DNA of 64,000 nucleotides from Volucella zonaria (taxonomy: Eukaryota > Arthropoda > Insecta > Diptera > Syrphidae), in NCBI GenBank assembly GCA_963966105.1, contig OZ014531.1, forward strand, positions 92,817,651-92,881,650, read 5' to 3'. The translations under genes were made by a program, and so were the position numbers. Below, in pieces: positions 51,683-62,205 of the stretch. Position 1 is the first letter of the stretch; each line of letters opens with the position of its first letter. The notes under the pieces are model-generated. The model saw only the letters and a list, made by a program, of their open reading frames with translations. It was not told the origin of the DNA and ran no database searches.

Positions 51683-52952
51683 CGAGGATTGTCTGAAAAG
51701 TTTCCGAACAATGATGCAAGACATTTTTTCTCAATTTTTTTTTTTCTACATAGTCTCCTTTCAATTCTACACACTCCTCCCACCGATGCTCCCATGTCTC
51801 TAACCCGTCCAAATAGTACTTGGCGTTTTTCTCTGCAAAACAATTGTTCACGAAGGTGATTGCCTCCTCATTTGACGAAAATCTCTGTCCCCCGAGCGCA
51901 GTTTTTAGATAAGGGAACAAAAAAAAGTCGCTTGGGCCTAGATCTGGTGAATAAGGTGGATGGTCAAGCAATTCAAACCGTAATTCATGGATTTTCGCTG
52001 AGGTGTGAGACGGTGCGTTGTCTTGGTGAAACAGGATTTTCTTTTTCTGCAAATGTGGCCGTTTTTCCGCAATTTCTGCCTTCAGCTTGGCAAGTAATGA
52101 TGCGTGGTCTACTAATGTAATGGTTTTTCCCTTTTTGAAGATAATCGATTAAGATAACTCCTATACTATCCCAAAAAACAGTCGCCATCACTTTCCCAGC
52201 CGATAAAACTGTTTTTGCTTTTTTTGGAGCCGGCTCGACCTTTGCAGTCCACTGTTTTGACTGAATTTTTGTTTGGAGCGTATCCAAGTTTCATCTACAG
52301 TAATTAATCGGCGCAAAACTCGTATTTATTGCGCCTAAACTGGGCTAACAGAGCGTTGGAAATGTTCATTAGAACACGTTTTTGGTCTAACGTAAGCAAA
52401 CGCGGCACCCAACGCGCGGACAGCTTTGTCATGGCTCAATCTTGATTTACGAGTAATATGTAACAAACACGTTCTTTGGACATTTTCATAACCTCTACTA
52501 TCTCTCTCACTTTAATTTGGCGGTCGTCTAACGCCATTTGGTGAACTTTAGCAATGTTATCGTCGGAGGTTGCAGTTTTTGGACGTCCCGAAAGTTCATC
52601 ATCTCCCAAGCTCTTACGGCCACGTTTAAATTCAGCTGTCTAAAATTTCACTGTGGTAAATGATGGTGCAGAGTCCCTATACACAGAGTGCAACTCATTT
52701 TTGATTTGCGTAGGCGTATTGCCTTTCAAAAACAAGAATTTAATAACAGCTCGATACTCAATTTTTTCCATTTTCACAAAAAAACACTCACATCGACTCA
52801 CTCAAACGACTGTCAACTAAAAACTGCTCATCCAAAATGACAGAAACTTCGGTAAGTAACTGTCAAAAGATGCACAACTAGCATTCACTAGCTTTTATTG
52901 ACGAGTGCCGCTATCTTTACGTTGCGGTCGGAAACTTTTCAGACAACCCTCG
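51683..52952 (-). mobile_element. Mariner element D, full length
   Basis: Ends CGAGGATTGTCTGAAAAG (51683) and inverse of CGAGGGTTGTCTGAAAAG (to 52952), both beside TA (51681-51682, 52953-52954). 1270 bp, the normal mariner size. One transposase gene on minus, with stops. Confidence 0.94.
51740..52772 (-). pseudogene. Mariner D transposase, nearly full length
   Basis: Minus. MEKIEYRAVIKFLFLKGN (52772) opens the first HTH. 'APSFTTVKF' and 'SLGDDELSGRPKTATSDDNI' give the linker, 'MALDDRQIKVREIVEVM' the second HTH, 'LSARWVPRLLTLDQK' near 52420 the WVPHEL-like motif (WVPRLL). The first Asp region near 52300 is damaged (MKLGYA for DETW). 'LFHQDNAPSHTS' near 52035 and 'YSPDLGPSDFFLFPYLK' near 51940 carry Asp 2 and 3. 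Stops near 52650, 52430 and 52310. Member of the mariner family by DD34D and linker. Confidence 0.9.
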
Positions 52953-52959
52953 TAGTTCA

Positions 52960-53385
52960 TAGTTCATTCTTTCTAGTGTTTTTCTTCAATAATGACATTT
53001 ACACAGACTGTTATCACGTTGGTGATATCTATCGTTGACCATGAATTGCGGAAACGGATGCTTTTATGGTTTACCGTAGTCGTGGGAATTTATCGCACGG
53101 CAGTGGAATATTTTCTGAAGCAGTTAGGGCCGTTTATAGTGCTTTAAATATGCTCTAAAAAAGATGTTATATGCTCTTAGAATATACTCTAAAAACTAAT
53201 AAAAACTGGAAAAATCACGAAAAATTAAACAAAAAATATTATTTTTAAATAATTTTTATTTGAGGAAACACAACTTAATAAAAAACATAAGTTGTTATAT
53301 CAAAATTCTTCTTGAATTATAAATAATTTAAATTTTTGTTGCAATAAATGCAAATAATTTTACTTAAATTGTCAAAAAGAAAACT
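52960..53385. other. No recognised gene
   Basis: AT-rich spacer; nothing supportable. Confidence 0.35.
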
Positions 53386-53389
53386 TTGC

Positions 53390-53860
53390 CTATTTGCTCT
53401 AAAGACATTTTTGTACATAGAAAACGGATGTAAGAGGCGCAAATTTAAATGCCACTATCTCAGAGACTGTGCATTCATTCACTGTTGAATTTTGTCCGGA
53501 AATTTCTTTTAAAGTCTTAAAACCACGGTTTTTTTCCAAAACATTGACATTTTGTTCTTCATTTTTCTCCTTATTTTGCAATCAAAGGAGCTAACTTTAA
53601 TTTCTGCATCGTTGACTATGCCGATGTATGCGGCGAGCTCTAGACCATTCATTTCCAATTTCTTAATTGGTTTAGAAAAAAAGCCGTAGTTTGATGCCAA
53701 AAACCCCAAGTTAGTTTTTAAATTACCTCGAAATACTCTGGCGGTTTTGACAGCAACAGAATTCTCTTCATCGAATGAATGAAAATTTTTTACAATTTTA
53801 CAATGAAATAGCGGTTTGCAATAACTTCCGTTGTTCGTTGGTGGAAAAGTCATACACAAA
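53390..53860 (-). pseudogene. hAT-like transposase C-terminal fragment
   Basis: Minus: 'ARVFRGNLKTNLGFLASNYG' then 'FFSKPIKKLEMNGLELAA' and 'GIVNDAEIKVSS', with a frame change to 'NVLEKNRGFKTLKEISGQ' and 'IVAFKFAPLTSVFYVQ' (normally ..FKFAPVTSCDVERSFS, the hAT C-terminal dimerisation end). It resembles the C-terminal half of the CGGBP1-associated hAT-like family, which also appears at 58.5-58.97 kb. ORF split, terminal ERSFS lost. Confidence 0.65.
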
Positions 53861-54245
53861 AACCGTAGATAATGAAGAGAAGTAAAAAGTTTTGATAAGA
53901 AGAGTTAACCTAAAAGTTGAAAATTTGGTGATAAACGCATTTTTCTGATGAAATTGGTCCAACGATTTTTCTAAATGTTAGCTTTAAAATGCCATAACTT
54001 TGGCTGGCGTTCATCGAACTCGACGAAATTTTAGTATTTTATGCACACTGGAATTCTCTTCCAAGCTGAGTTCGTTAGAAAGCTACGGCCTTTTAAGAAG
54101 TTTAATTCGAAATCAGAGGTTCCTCACTTTAACGGCCTATAACTTGGAGGGGGATGAAAATAGACCACCCTCCCCCCCTGCAATACGATTTTTTGTTTGC
54201 CATAGCTTCAGGAATCAGAACGAAAACCTAAACTGGGACACCCTG
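53808..54245 (+). repeat. Terminal piece of a long-TIR element (ends CCCTGTA)
   Basis: About 430 bp homologous to 60191-60642 over its whole length (AAATAGCGGTTTGCAATAAC ... AAACTGGGACACCCTG), ending at the same GGGACACCCTG|TA terminus used by the element at 26498-28632. No opposite end nearby, so it is a solo end. It abuts, or was inserted in, the hAT fragment. Confidence 0.85.
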
Positions 54246-54469
54246 TATGTGCATTCGCTCATACCAGCGCTACTCAGATCAATGAAGGGGACGCTTATAC
54301 AATAAATAAACTATCCAGTTGGGTACTTCCTCAGTACAGCGAAGGAGTGATCCCGGCGTGAATAGAATTGCTTATCATGTGGTTACCAAAACCAGGTAGA
54401 TAAACTTCCAAGTTGGAAAAACTCGAATTGGAGAGTAAAGGATTCTGAAGTGAAATTGGGCAAACCCCT

Positions 54470-56495
54470 AGAAAGTCAGAACAGACTTTGCAAACCAATG
54501 AAGACCGGCAGAAGGCGAGAAAACATGGTAAATCCACTTAGGCCTACTGGCGCATCTGCGATCCTCTTGGAACCAATTAGAGCTACTGACAAAACGTAGA
54601 AGACTGTTAAAGTCGTTTAAGTCATTATAGAAGGTGATGACACCTAAGATAGCGCTGAGATGTTTCCTATTTAGAGAGATCACATTCATGGAGTGATTCC
54701 GACCCAGGTTTGGCCAGATTTATTTGGTCACTAGACGTATTGACTCAAACAGTCCACCTAAGGTTTGTTCTTCCATAAGCACACAGCTTTATTATTAGTT
54801 TGCACGTAGTGATTGGTACACCGATGAAAGCTTTTTCAGATAGGATATTTAGAGTGATATCAATTCTGGCGAGTTCGTCGGTGCCATCCCCCGGCAACCA
54901 GCATAGGTGAATGTAGAGCTGCCGTAGAACCATCAATGGCGGTTTTAGAATTTTGTGGGACAGAGTCCAGGGGCTTGATAGCCACCTGAATATCCGAAAA
55001 GATGCGGATATCCCTTGCAGATATCACGTTTTTCTTCAGCCAGGACAGCATTTCCTTAATCGTCAAAACCCGTTACAGTGATTTGGAGGTCGGCTTATCT
55101 GAGAAGAAAACCCCCACATACCCTGCTTTCAGTCTTCGATCCATCCGTATAGAAATGAATTGACTTGTCATCCATGACAACATCTTCTTCCCAGAAAGAT
55201 CTATAGGGGATGCTTACACGCAAATCTTTGTCAAACCAATGTTGGGGAATAGTGTAGTCGATGTCTGGAAGGATTCCCAGTGTGTTAAAAACATTAGCGT
55301 GGTCAAATAATTTATTTGGTGTCAGGTGAAACAGAATATCCAATGCCTCGGAGAGAGTAGTATGTAAGGCTCTGTTTATGCACAAACATGCTGTTCTTTG
55401 GACTTTGCTCAGTTTGCTGCAGTTGACTGCCTTGTCTAAGGCCGTTCACCAAACGTCCATCCCGTAGGTAAGTATTGATATTATAACCGAGACGTATAGT
55501 CAGTTGGTAATGTGAGGCTGAAGGCCCATTTATTTCTAACTCCTTTTTTACAAGAGAATAAAGCTACTACTCTTTCTTGGATATTAGATTTCCGGTTTAG
55601 TTTCCTGTCAAAAATAACACGCAGATATTTCGCTGTATCGGAAAAGACTAAGCTGGTACCGCTTATTGAGGGAGGGTCTATGGTTGGAATTTTATATTTC
55701 CTAGAAAAGAGGACAGACAGCGATCTGGCCAGCAACGGGTTAATCTGTTAAGGTTTTGTTGTAGGAGTTTTTTTTAATGGTATTAAGGCGTTTACCTGAA
55801 ACTGCTATAGCAACGTCATCCGCATAGGTAATCACGTTTCTACAACCGCTGCCAGATATATCAACAGTTCATTGACCATTAAGTTTAAGAGGAGGGGTGA
55901 GAGGACACCGTCTTGCGGGGTACCTCTGCTAGCATATCTTTCAGCAGAAACCCCTCCTGCTATTTAGCATAAGACTGATCAGCTCCATAGGTGAATCATC
56001 TACCTTCAGAGTTGATAGCGCAGTTATGATGTGTTGACGTTTTTAAAACGCACCTTCTATGTCCAAGAACGCTACCATTGTGTACTATTTATAACTAAGG
56101 ATCGCTCGATATGGCTAGACAGTGAATGTAGAGCCGTTTCCACCGACTTTCCTTTACAGTAGTCATGTTGAGCCGTTGAAAAAAGTTGATCATAAATGTA
56201 TACGTCTGAGATCCTTTGGGACAACATGAGAATATTTCCGTATTTGTGAATGGAATCATTAACTTCTCTCCCTGACAGGAGAATATGAACCATTTCTATG
56301 CAGCTTATCATGATATTCTCTAGCATTGGCAGGATAATATCTGATGATCTTTGTAGCCTGGCTCGGTTCGGCTCTTATAATACAGTCCGGATCAGCAGAC
56401 TTGTTTGGTTTGAAGTTATGCAGTGTCCAAACCTGCTTGTTTACTGTCCAGTAGCAGATTGAGTGATTCATAACGTGAGGTCGTCGAAGAGCCAT
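54470..56495 (-). pseudogene. I-like non-LTR retrotransposon (RT + RNase H), relic 2
   Basis: Minus: 'WTLHNFKPNKSADPDCIIRA' near 56420 and 'AQHDYCKGKSVETALHSL' near 56165 (RT fingers). The palm is decayed ('YADDVAIA' reads near 55815 with shifts). 'LGVIFDRKLNRKSNIQERV'-type thumb lies near 55600, 'LHTTLSEALDILFHLTP' near 55360, the RNase H start 'SIHFYTDGSKTESRVCGGF' near 55150, 'IRIFSDIQVAIKPLDS' near 55000 (second Asp) and the tail 'NVISLNRKHLSAILGVIT' near 54680. RNase H places it with the I group. Confidence 0.8.
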
Positions 56496-56499
56496 CGGT

Positions 56500-56775
56500 T
56501 TATTTCAAACAACTAAGCATCGTATGATTTGTAGAGAGGATTTTTCTTTTCTTTCTTACATATTTTGGGGGACTCCTTATAAGATGAGTTCCACTCAGCC
56601 ACTTTTCGTGTGCTTTTTGTTTAGTTGAAAAGTTTGCCTCTAAGCTGTAAAGGGTGACCAGATAACAACGATAAGAAAATAAATTAAATAAAACAACAAT
56701 GGTGTGAGATACAAAATTGATTCTGACTTAATTTTGCGAGGAATAGCACATCATTCAAATGCCCGCGGTGCTGTG
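56500..56775. other. No recognised gene
   Basis: Short spacer, probably holding the unread 3' end of the WCGLW-type copy 5. Confidence 0.35.
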
Positions 56776-56779
56776 TGAG

Positions 56780-57200
56780 CGGTGCGTCGCTTGTATGCTA
56801 TGTAGTGCCGTCTTGTTGGAACCACAGCTCAGATATGTCGATTTTGTCGAGCTCTGACCACAGAAAGTCGGTTAACATCACTCTATACTTGAGAATATTG
56901 GGGGTAACGGTGTCTCCTTCTTCATTTCAAAAGAAATAAGGTCCGATGATACCATAAACCGCACCAAACAGTCAATCTCTTTGGATGTACAGATGCTTGA
57001 CCAAACACTTGTGGATTGCGTATGGCAATTTTGCTTGTTGACATAGCCGCTGACTCAAAAATGGGTCTTGTCCGAACAGATGATTTTTTGACCAATATCC
57101 GGATCTCCAGCCAACATTTCCAGCGCCCGATTAGCGAACTTATGGCGTTGTCATTGGCCATCCGGCTTCAACTCTTGCATCAGCACAACCTTATATACAT
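56780..57200 (-). pseudogene. Mariner-superfamily relic (WCGLW type, copy 5)
   Basis: Minus: 'QELKPDGQ' near 57180, 'FANRALEMLAGDPDIGQKII' near 57130, 'SGYVNKQNCH' near 57040, 'NPQVFGQASVHPKRLTVWCG' near 57000-56960, 'LKYRVMLTDFLWSELDKI' near 56890-56850, 'LWFQQDGTT' near 56820 (second Asp). It is cut off at 57200, directly at the TA of mariner 57204, which inserted into it. Confidence 0.78.
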
Positions 57201-57417
57201 ATACCACCTTGATCAAAAAGTTCCCGCACCACATCACCGTGTGGCGCTCCCATTGTTTCGATTTGAGTTCTGTTTTTTATTGTTAAGTTGGTAAATCTAT
57301 TGTTGGTATTCCCTCTAAATCTTAGCTTGATATTTGCAAAAGTTACGTAGCCAAGAGTACATCTATCTCTGTGTGTGTTGGCGTTTTGGCGTGTGTTGGA
57401 TTTTTTACAATTTTAGA

Positions 57418-58465
57418 AATGCATTTAAATTTGTAACAACGAACTCGTACTCGTATTAAATTTTGCGTAAAAAACGGTTTAATGGTGCGCGAACGTTGGA
57501 AATGTTGGAAAAGTGTTTCGACAACGATTCTCTAAGGAATACGGTCATTTACCAGTGGCACGAGCGGTTCAAAATTGCTCGTGAGTCAATCGAAGATGAT
57601 GAACGCAGTGGCAGACCATCTACATCGAAAACCGACGAAAACATTGATGAAGTAAAAGAAATGTTGGTCAATAACCGCAAAATAACCATCAGAGAGATAG
57701 CGATAGAACATTGCCTATGTATCCGCCCAAGACATTTTTGTTAATGATCTAGATTTCCGTCATATAGCAGCAAAGTTGGTGCCAAAAGACCTCAATTTAA
57801 TGCAAAAAAGAGACCGTGTTGACGTCGCAAAAGAGATGATTTGCGAGGCTAAATCCGTTCCCACATTCATCGAAAGGCAAGAAAATCATTACTGGAGACG
57901 AGACGTGAGTTTAATAGTACGACACGCAATACAGACATCAGGCAAGTGAATGGCGTTCTCCAAATAAGCCGAGACCAAAAAAACCACGTCCTTTTCAGTC
58001 AACAAAGAAGGCAATACTCACGGTTTTCATGGATTACAACGGTGTAGTGCATCATGAATTTTTGCCAGAAGGCCAGGGACTAAACAAAGAGTACTCGTAT
58101 TATTTGGGCGTTATGAGACGTTTTCGTGAAGCAATTCGCCGAAAGAGACCAGAGTTGTGGTCAGAAAACCCGTGGATCTTGCATCAAGATAACACACCGT
58201 AACGCCATCATTATTTGTAATTTTTTGACGAAAAATGCAACAAATACCATCCAACAGCCACCGAATTCGGCTGAGCCACTGGGAGTTCTTTCTGTTCAAT
58301 CGAGTTAAAAAGCCACTATGGGCAACGCGTTTTAGCAGCCGAGAGGAAGTAATGGAAAAAGCACAGGAAGCACTGATGGACATACCCAAAAACCGAATAT
58401 AAAAAATGTTTCGAGGATTGGATCAAGCGCTGGTATAAGTGTGTTGCAGTCGATGGGGATTACAA
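57418..58465 (+). pseudogene. Mariner A transposase (copy 3)
   Basis: Start region MHLNL near 57418, 'FNGARTLEMLEKCFDNDSL' (57480), 'RESIEDDERSGRPSTSKTDE' (57580-57640), 'VKEMLVNNRKITIREIA' (second HTH), 'AAKLVPKDLNLMQKRDR' near 57770, damaged first-Asp region near 57900, 'TVFMDYNGVVHHEFLPEG' near 58020, then a 6-bp in-frame insertion (58094-58099), 'RFREAIRRKRPELWSEN', 'WILHQDNT' (second Asp, 58180; bases lost after it) and 'FFLFNRVKKPLW' near 58290. The third Asp region is frameshifted. Confidence 0.88.
58092..58099. repeat. TACTCGTA octamer, proven 6-bp insertion
   Basis: Mariner A at 5881-7049 (inverse of ~6330-6355) reads AAAGAGTATTATTTGGGCG. Here the same place reads AAAGAGTA-CTCGTA-TTATTTGGG. 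The only change is TA to TACTCGTA. Confidence 0.95.
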
Positions 58466-58544
58466 AACAAAATGTGAATCATTGTTTTCCTTCTTCCTCT
58501 CTTTTATTTACAAACAGGTATGTTGCTAACATAACACTTAATTG

Positions 58545-58965
58545 GCATTTTAGATCCTCACGATTCAGTTGGAAAGGAGAAGTTTTTAAATAATACTTCT
58601 TTAATGGATAAAGCAAACCATTCAACAATAACCAGGCTCTTCGATGACACGTCAAGATGTTGGGTGACCAGTTTGAAAAAGACACCATACTGCTGTTTTT
58701 GTCAGATGCTGCTCCTTACATGGTTAAGGCAGCAGGAGCAATTCAAATATTTTACTCAAAAATGACTCATGTGACGTGTCTAGCACATGGACTTCATAGA
58801 CTTTGCGAAACCATAAGAGGACAATTTCCTGAGATCGATCTTCTTATTGCGAGTATAAAAAAGTATTTTTGAATGCTCCTTCAGAGAAGGCAGTTGAACC
58901 GGATCTATCTCGTTGGGGAACGTGGATACTTAAAAGCTGTCAGTTAACAAGTATATCAAAGTTGG
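58545..58965 (+). pseudogene. hAT-like transposase middle fragment
   Basis: 'KEKFLNNTSLMDKANHSTIT' near 58575, then the open frame 58657-58872 with 'ILLFLSDAAPYMVKAAGAIQ' (Asp of the hAT catalytic strand), 'THVTCLAHGLHRLCETIRGQ' (CxxH motif after the second Asp) and 'FPEIDLLIASIKKYF', then after a shift 'LNAPSEKAVEPDLSRWGTWI'. The D..CxxH pattern and the RWGTW end are those of hAT-like elements related to the CGGBP1 source family. Same family as 53390-53860. Confidence 0.75.
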
Positions 58966-58969
58966 AGAA

Positions 58970-59285
58970 TTAAGCCAACAGTAAATTTTCCGCTATTTTG
59001 TTTTTGCTTAATTCGGTGACAACTTTTGAAATGTGCCGATATTACTTTATTTACTGATTCAGAGTGAACGAGTAAAGTGTTTAGCAAATGTTTAAGAAAA
59101 AATATTTCGATTAGCGAGTACGCCGATATAATTTTCGTTTACGGTTTCTGTAATGGGGATGCAGGGTTAGCTAGATTAAAGTACCAACGGTGATATCCTA
59201 GGCGGAAGATCCCTTCTAGGCCAACTTTTATCAATGCTTTTCACCGCCTTTCGACCGTCGGCTCAGCATATTGGTTAAGAAGAGA
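58970..59285. other. No recognised gene
   Basis: Unassigned spacer; probably degenerate transposon sequence. Confidence 0.35.
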
Positions 59286-60642
59286 AAGATTGACTAACAT
59301 ACAGCATCAGAAGGCTTGCAAAACAGTTACAAACTCCAAGAACGACAATCCATAGAGTTCTTTAAGCCAACCGCGTTTACCCTTTTCATTATACGCCCGT
59401 ACAAGAACTTTTGCCAGGAGACTTCCAAAAAAGGATTGAATTTTGACAATGGCTGCTGCATCAACAAGATGAGAATGAGCAGTTTATTCGGAAAATTTTA
59501 TGGACTGACGAAGCCCAGTTTACGAGAATGGGCATTACCAACCAACAAAATTTCCACTATTGGGCAGTGCCTAATCCTCATTTAACACGAACAACATCTT
59601 CTCAAAGGTAAAGATTCAGTTGAAATGCAGATGTTTTTCTTAACTTTATACCATTTTACAGAAGGTTTAGCGTGAATGTCTAGGCTGGCATATTGTGTAG
59701 TACTTTAATCGGGCCATTCATACTTCCACATGTCCTAAATTCAACATGAGAGACCAGTTGCCGGAACTCGTGGAAAATGTCCCTCTTGCTCAGAGGCAAA
59801 GAATTGTTTTAGAACACGATGCAGCTCCTTGCCATTGTAACAATAATGTAACTTCGTGTTTAAATCAAAAATTTAATAGACTGTGGGGTGGATTGACCGA
59901 TTTGGTCCTTTTCCTTGGCCACCTAGATCTCCTGACCTAGGTGACTGAGATTTCAAGTCGGGAAGAGCTCCAAGAGAGAATAAATACAGTGGCAGAGGCG
60001 CTAAGGGGAATTTTACCAAACCTAACTTTACAGTCCGAAATCATCACTCGCGCTAGAACGTGCATCCAAAGGTGCGGGCAACATTTCGAAAATTCACTAT
60101 AAAAGCGTTTTGAAATCTTAAAGCGTAACTGTCCTTTTAAGGATCACAAAAACTATTTAAAATGATATTAAATTTATTTTGTGACCCATTTGCCTGAGTA
60201 AAATAGCGGTTTGCAATAACTGGAAAAGTCATATATAATAACCGTAGATAATGAAGAGAAGTAAAAAGTTAATCTAAAAGTTGAAAATTTCGAGATAAAC
60301 GTATTTTTCTGATGAAATTGGTCCACCGATTTCTCTAAATGTTAGCTTTAAAATGCCATAACTTTGGCTGACGTTCATCGAATTCGACGAAATTTTAGTG
60401 TTTTATACACACTGTAATTCTCTTTCAAAAATGTATACAACGGTTTCTTAACCTAAATCTATTAGAAAGCTACGGCATTTTAAGAAGTTTTACCTCGAAA
60501 TCAGAGGTTCCTCACTTTAACGGCCTATAACATGGAAGGGGGTGAAAATACCCCCCCCCCCCCCATGCAAAACAATTTTTTGTTTGCAATTACTTCAGGA
60601 ATCTTCAGCTATCAGGACGAAAACTTAAACTGGGACACCCTG
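59286..60642 (+). mobile_element. Second intron-bearing long-TIR element, left end lost
   Basis: A transposase relic followed by a terminal region 60191-60642 that ends ACTGGGACACCCTG beside TA (60643-60644), the same terminus as 26498-28632. The left terminus was not found. The transposase keeps a 54-nt intron at the same place as in the 27.5-kb copy. The terminal region matches 53808-54245 and contains a run of 14 C at 60551-60564. Confidence 0.85.
59360..60105 (+). pseudogene. DDE transposase of the second long-TIR element
   Basis: 'HQQDENEQFIRKILW' then 'TDEAQFTRMGITNQQNFHYW' (first Asp, near 59505), 'NPHLTRTTSSQ' to 59607, intron 59608-59661, 'RFSVNVWAGILCSTLIGPFI' near 59665-59725 (one stop-like change), 'MRDQLPELVENVPLAQRQRI' (59746), 'VLEHDAAPCHCNNNVTS' (second Asp, near 59815), 'NRLWGGLTDLV' and 'PPRSPDLG'-like reading near 59920 (third Asp), then 'SREELQERINTVAEALRG'. 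Frameshifted at several points. Confidence 0.82.
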
Positions 60643-60649
60643 TATATTC

Positions 60650-61600
60650 GACTGCTACGAGTATACCGGTAGTCTTCAGACGTGGGAGCTCGCTAACGGA
60701 TACAAATTTCGGTAGTCCCAAAAGAAGTTAATACGCCTCAGACTCACCGTAGGTGTTTAATTACCTGAATATAATTTTTGTCCATTTAGTCACCTTCTAC
60801 GACAAATAGGGGAGCAGGTTCTTTCAATTTTCTATAAGCCATCGCCGAGATTTGACTTTAAAATACATTTTACATAAACTTGACTTGGATATCCCACCAG
60901 CATAGTCATAACTATAGCTTTGCATAAATTTTGAAGTAACCGTCACGTTTTCAAATTCAGACAGCGCCATCTTGCTTCTATTGAATGTATTCAGTCATAA
61001 TACAATAACATTTCCCAAATACAGGCATTGGCAACCCTAAACAATTGCAAGTGAAAGCTGCATTGAGCTTTTTCAACAACTATTCAACTAACCATACGTT
61101 TTGCTGCCACAACTGCAGAGAGAGCATTGAATGACAAATCTCAGTTAAAATCCAACACACGCTCCCCAACATCATAGAAAATCGTATCATCCTCCAACAA
61201 GCAGGCGCACTATTCGTATCTTTGGAACCAAACCATCGCTCTGGTAGCAATAATTTATTTAGTTCGCTTCAAGTTGTCGTTGAGTTCGGTACATTCGCGC
61301 GAGTAGTATTTCAGTACCATTTCGCTTTAACTCATTTCGGTTTCAGTTCCGGCCTCATTTTAGCTACGATCGTGATTCGGTTCTGTTTTCGTTTTATTTG
61401 GACAAAAACGTGCAAGTTGCTCATCCATATTGGTGTTTCCTCAACTGTGCCAAAGTGTTTTGACCTTAGTTCTTCCTGATTCCGATTCCTAGTCAAACTT
61501 CCACTTCCCGAAGTTACCACTTCCACAAACTCTTGGCGCATTGTCTTGCTCTATTCACTCAAGTGCAAGTTAGCGGAGCGGTTGTCTACCTGCACGCGTG
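60650..61600. other. Intergenic DNA upstream of the lipocalin gene
   Basis: No transposon recognised from about 60.7 kb on, unlike the rest of the window; the promoter of the lipocalin gene probably lies in 60.9-61.9 kb, but no TATA/Inr pair can be fixed by eye. Confidence 0.35.
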
Positions 61601-62205
61601 TATCTTTAACTTGTATATGAGTATCTCGTGGCGTGTTACTTGCGCGGAACGAAGTTACTAGAGCCAGTCATCGTCATCGTTGTTGGACCAATAGTCCAGT
61701 CCAACTTGGACATTATATAACAAGCCGTAAACAAAAACTGCAAATCAAGTCACCGCTGTATGTTGCAAGAGTCGATATTCCCCATCATTTGTTGCAACTG
61801 CTAGACGCTATAACGCGATCGGTTTTTGGTTTTTTTTCTTTTCATTTGCCCGCGCAGCCAAACGTTCATGGAATTTCTAATTGGTACGTAGAGCTATTAC
61901 CATCATCAACAAACCGTAAGCAAACAGACTGCAGAGATTCGAAAATTTCAAATAGGCATTGTCGCAGCATAATTAGAGACGTTGCTAGTGATTTGTGTAT
62001 CACGGTGCAGTGCGGAATTGGATTTTGTTTCATTTACTCGAATTTTAAAAATTCGCAGAGCAATAAAGACATTTGGCACGAGGCGATAGTGACAGTGTCG
62101 TTCACATTGAATTAATTACTTTGCCAGAAAATTAGAGAATTGTGAAACGCATTCCATCGGCAACGGTAACGGTAACGATAACGAATACCTACGTATCTGG
62201 GAAAA
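61600..62205 (+). promoter_or_regulatory. Probable 5'UTR / promoter-proximal region of the lipocalin gene
   Basis: Sequence just before the start codon holds repeats of CGGTAACGGTAACG (62158-62175) and several upstream ATGs in other frames. The exact transcription start cannot be set. The long open frame 61633-62115 has no recognisable domain and is likely chance. Confidence 0.35.

Larger units (their letters stand above)
57204..58465 (+). mobile_element. Mariner element A, copy 3 (right end lost)
   Basis: The left end CCACCTTGATCAAAAAGTTC follows TA (57202-57203). The whole transposase length is present, but homology stops around 'VAVDGDY' (58465) and no right TIR exists. Inserted in WCGLW copy 5. 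Confidence 0.88.

Noticed and set aside
57448..57455. TACTCGTA in mariner A copy 3 as a possible scar
   Set aside because: The other copy already has ACTCGTATTAAA at this place (6841-6852, inverse); the difference is a few substitutions, not a clean TA insertion.
61633..62115. 160-codon open frame upstream of the lipocalin
   Set aside because: No domain, lies in the probable 5'UTR, and its composition looks random; the signal-peptide exon at 62206 is the supported start.
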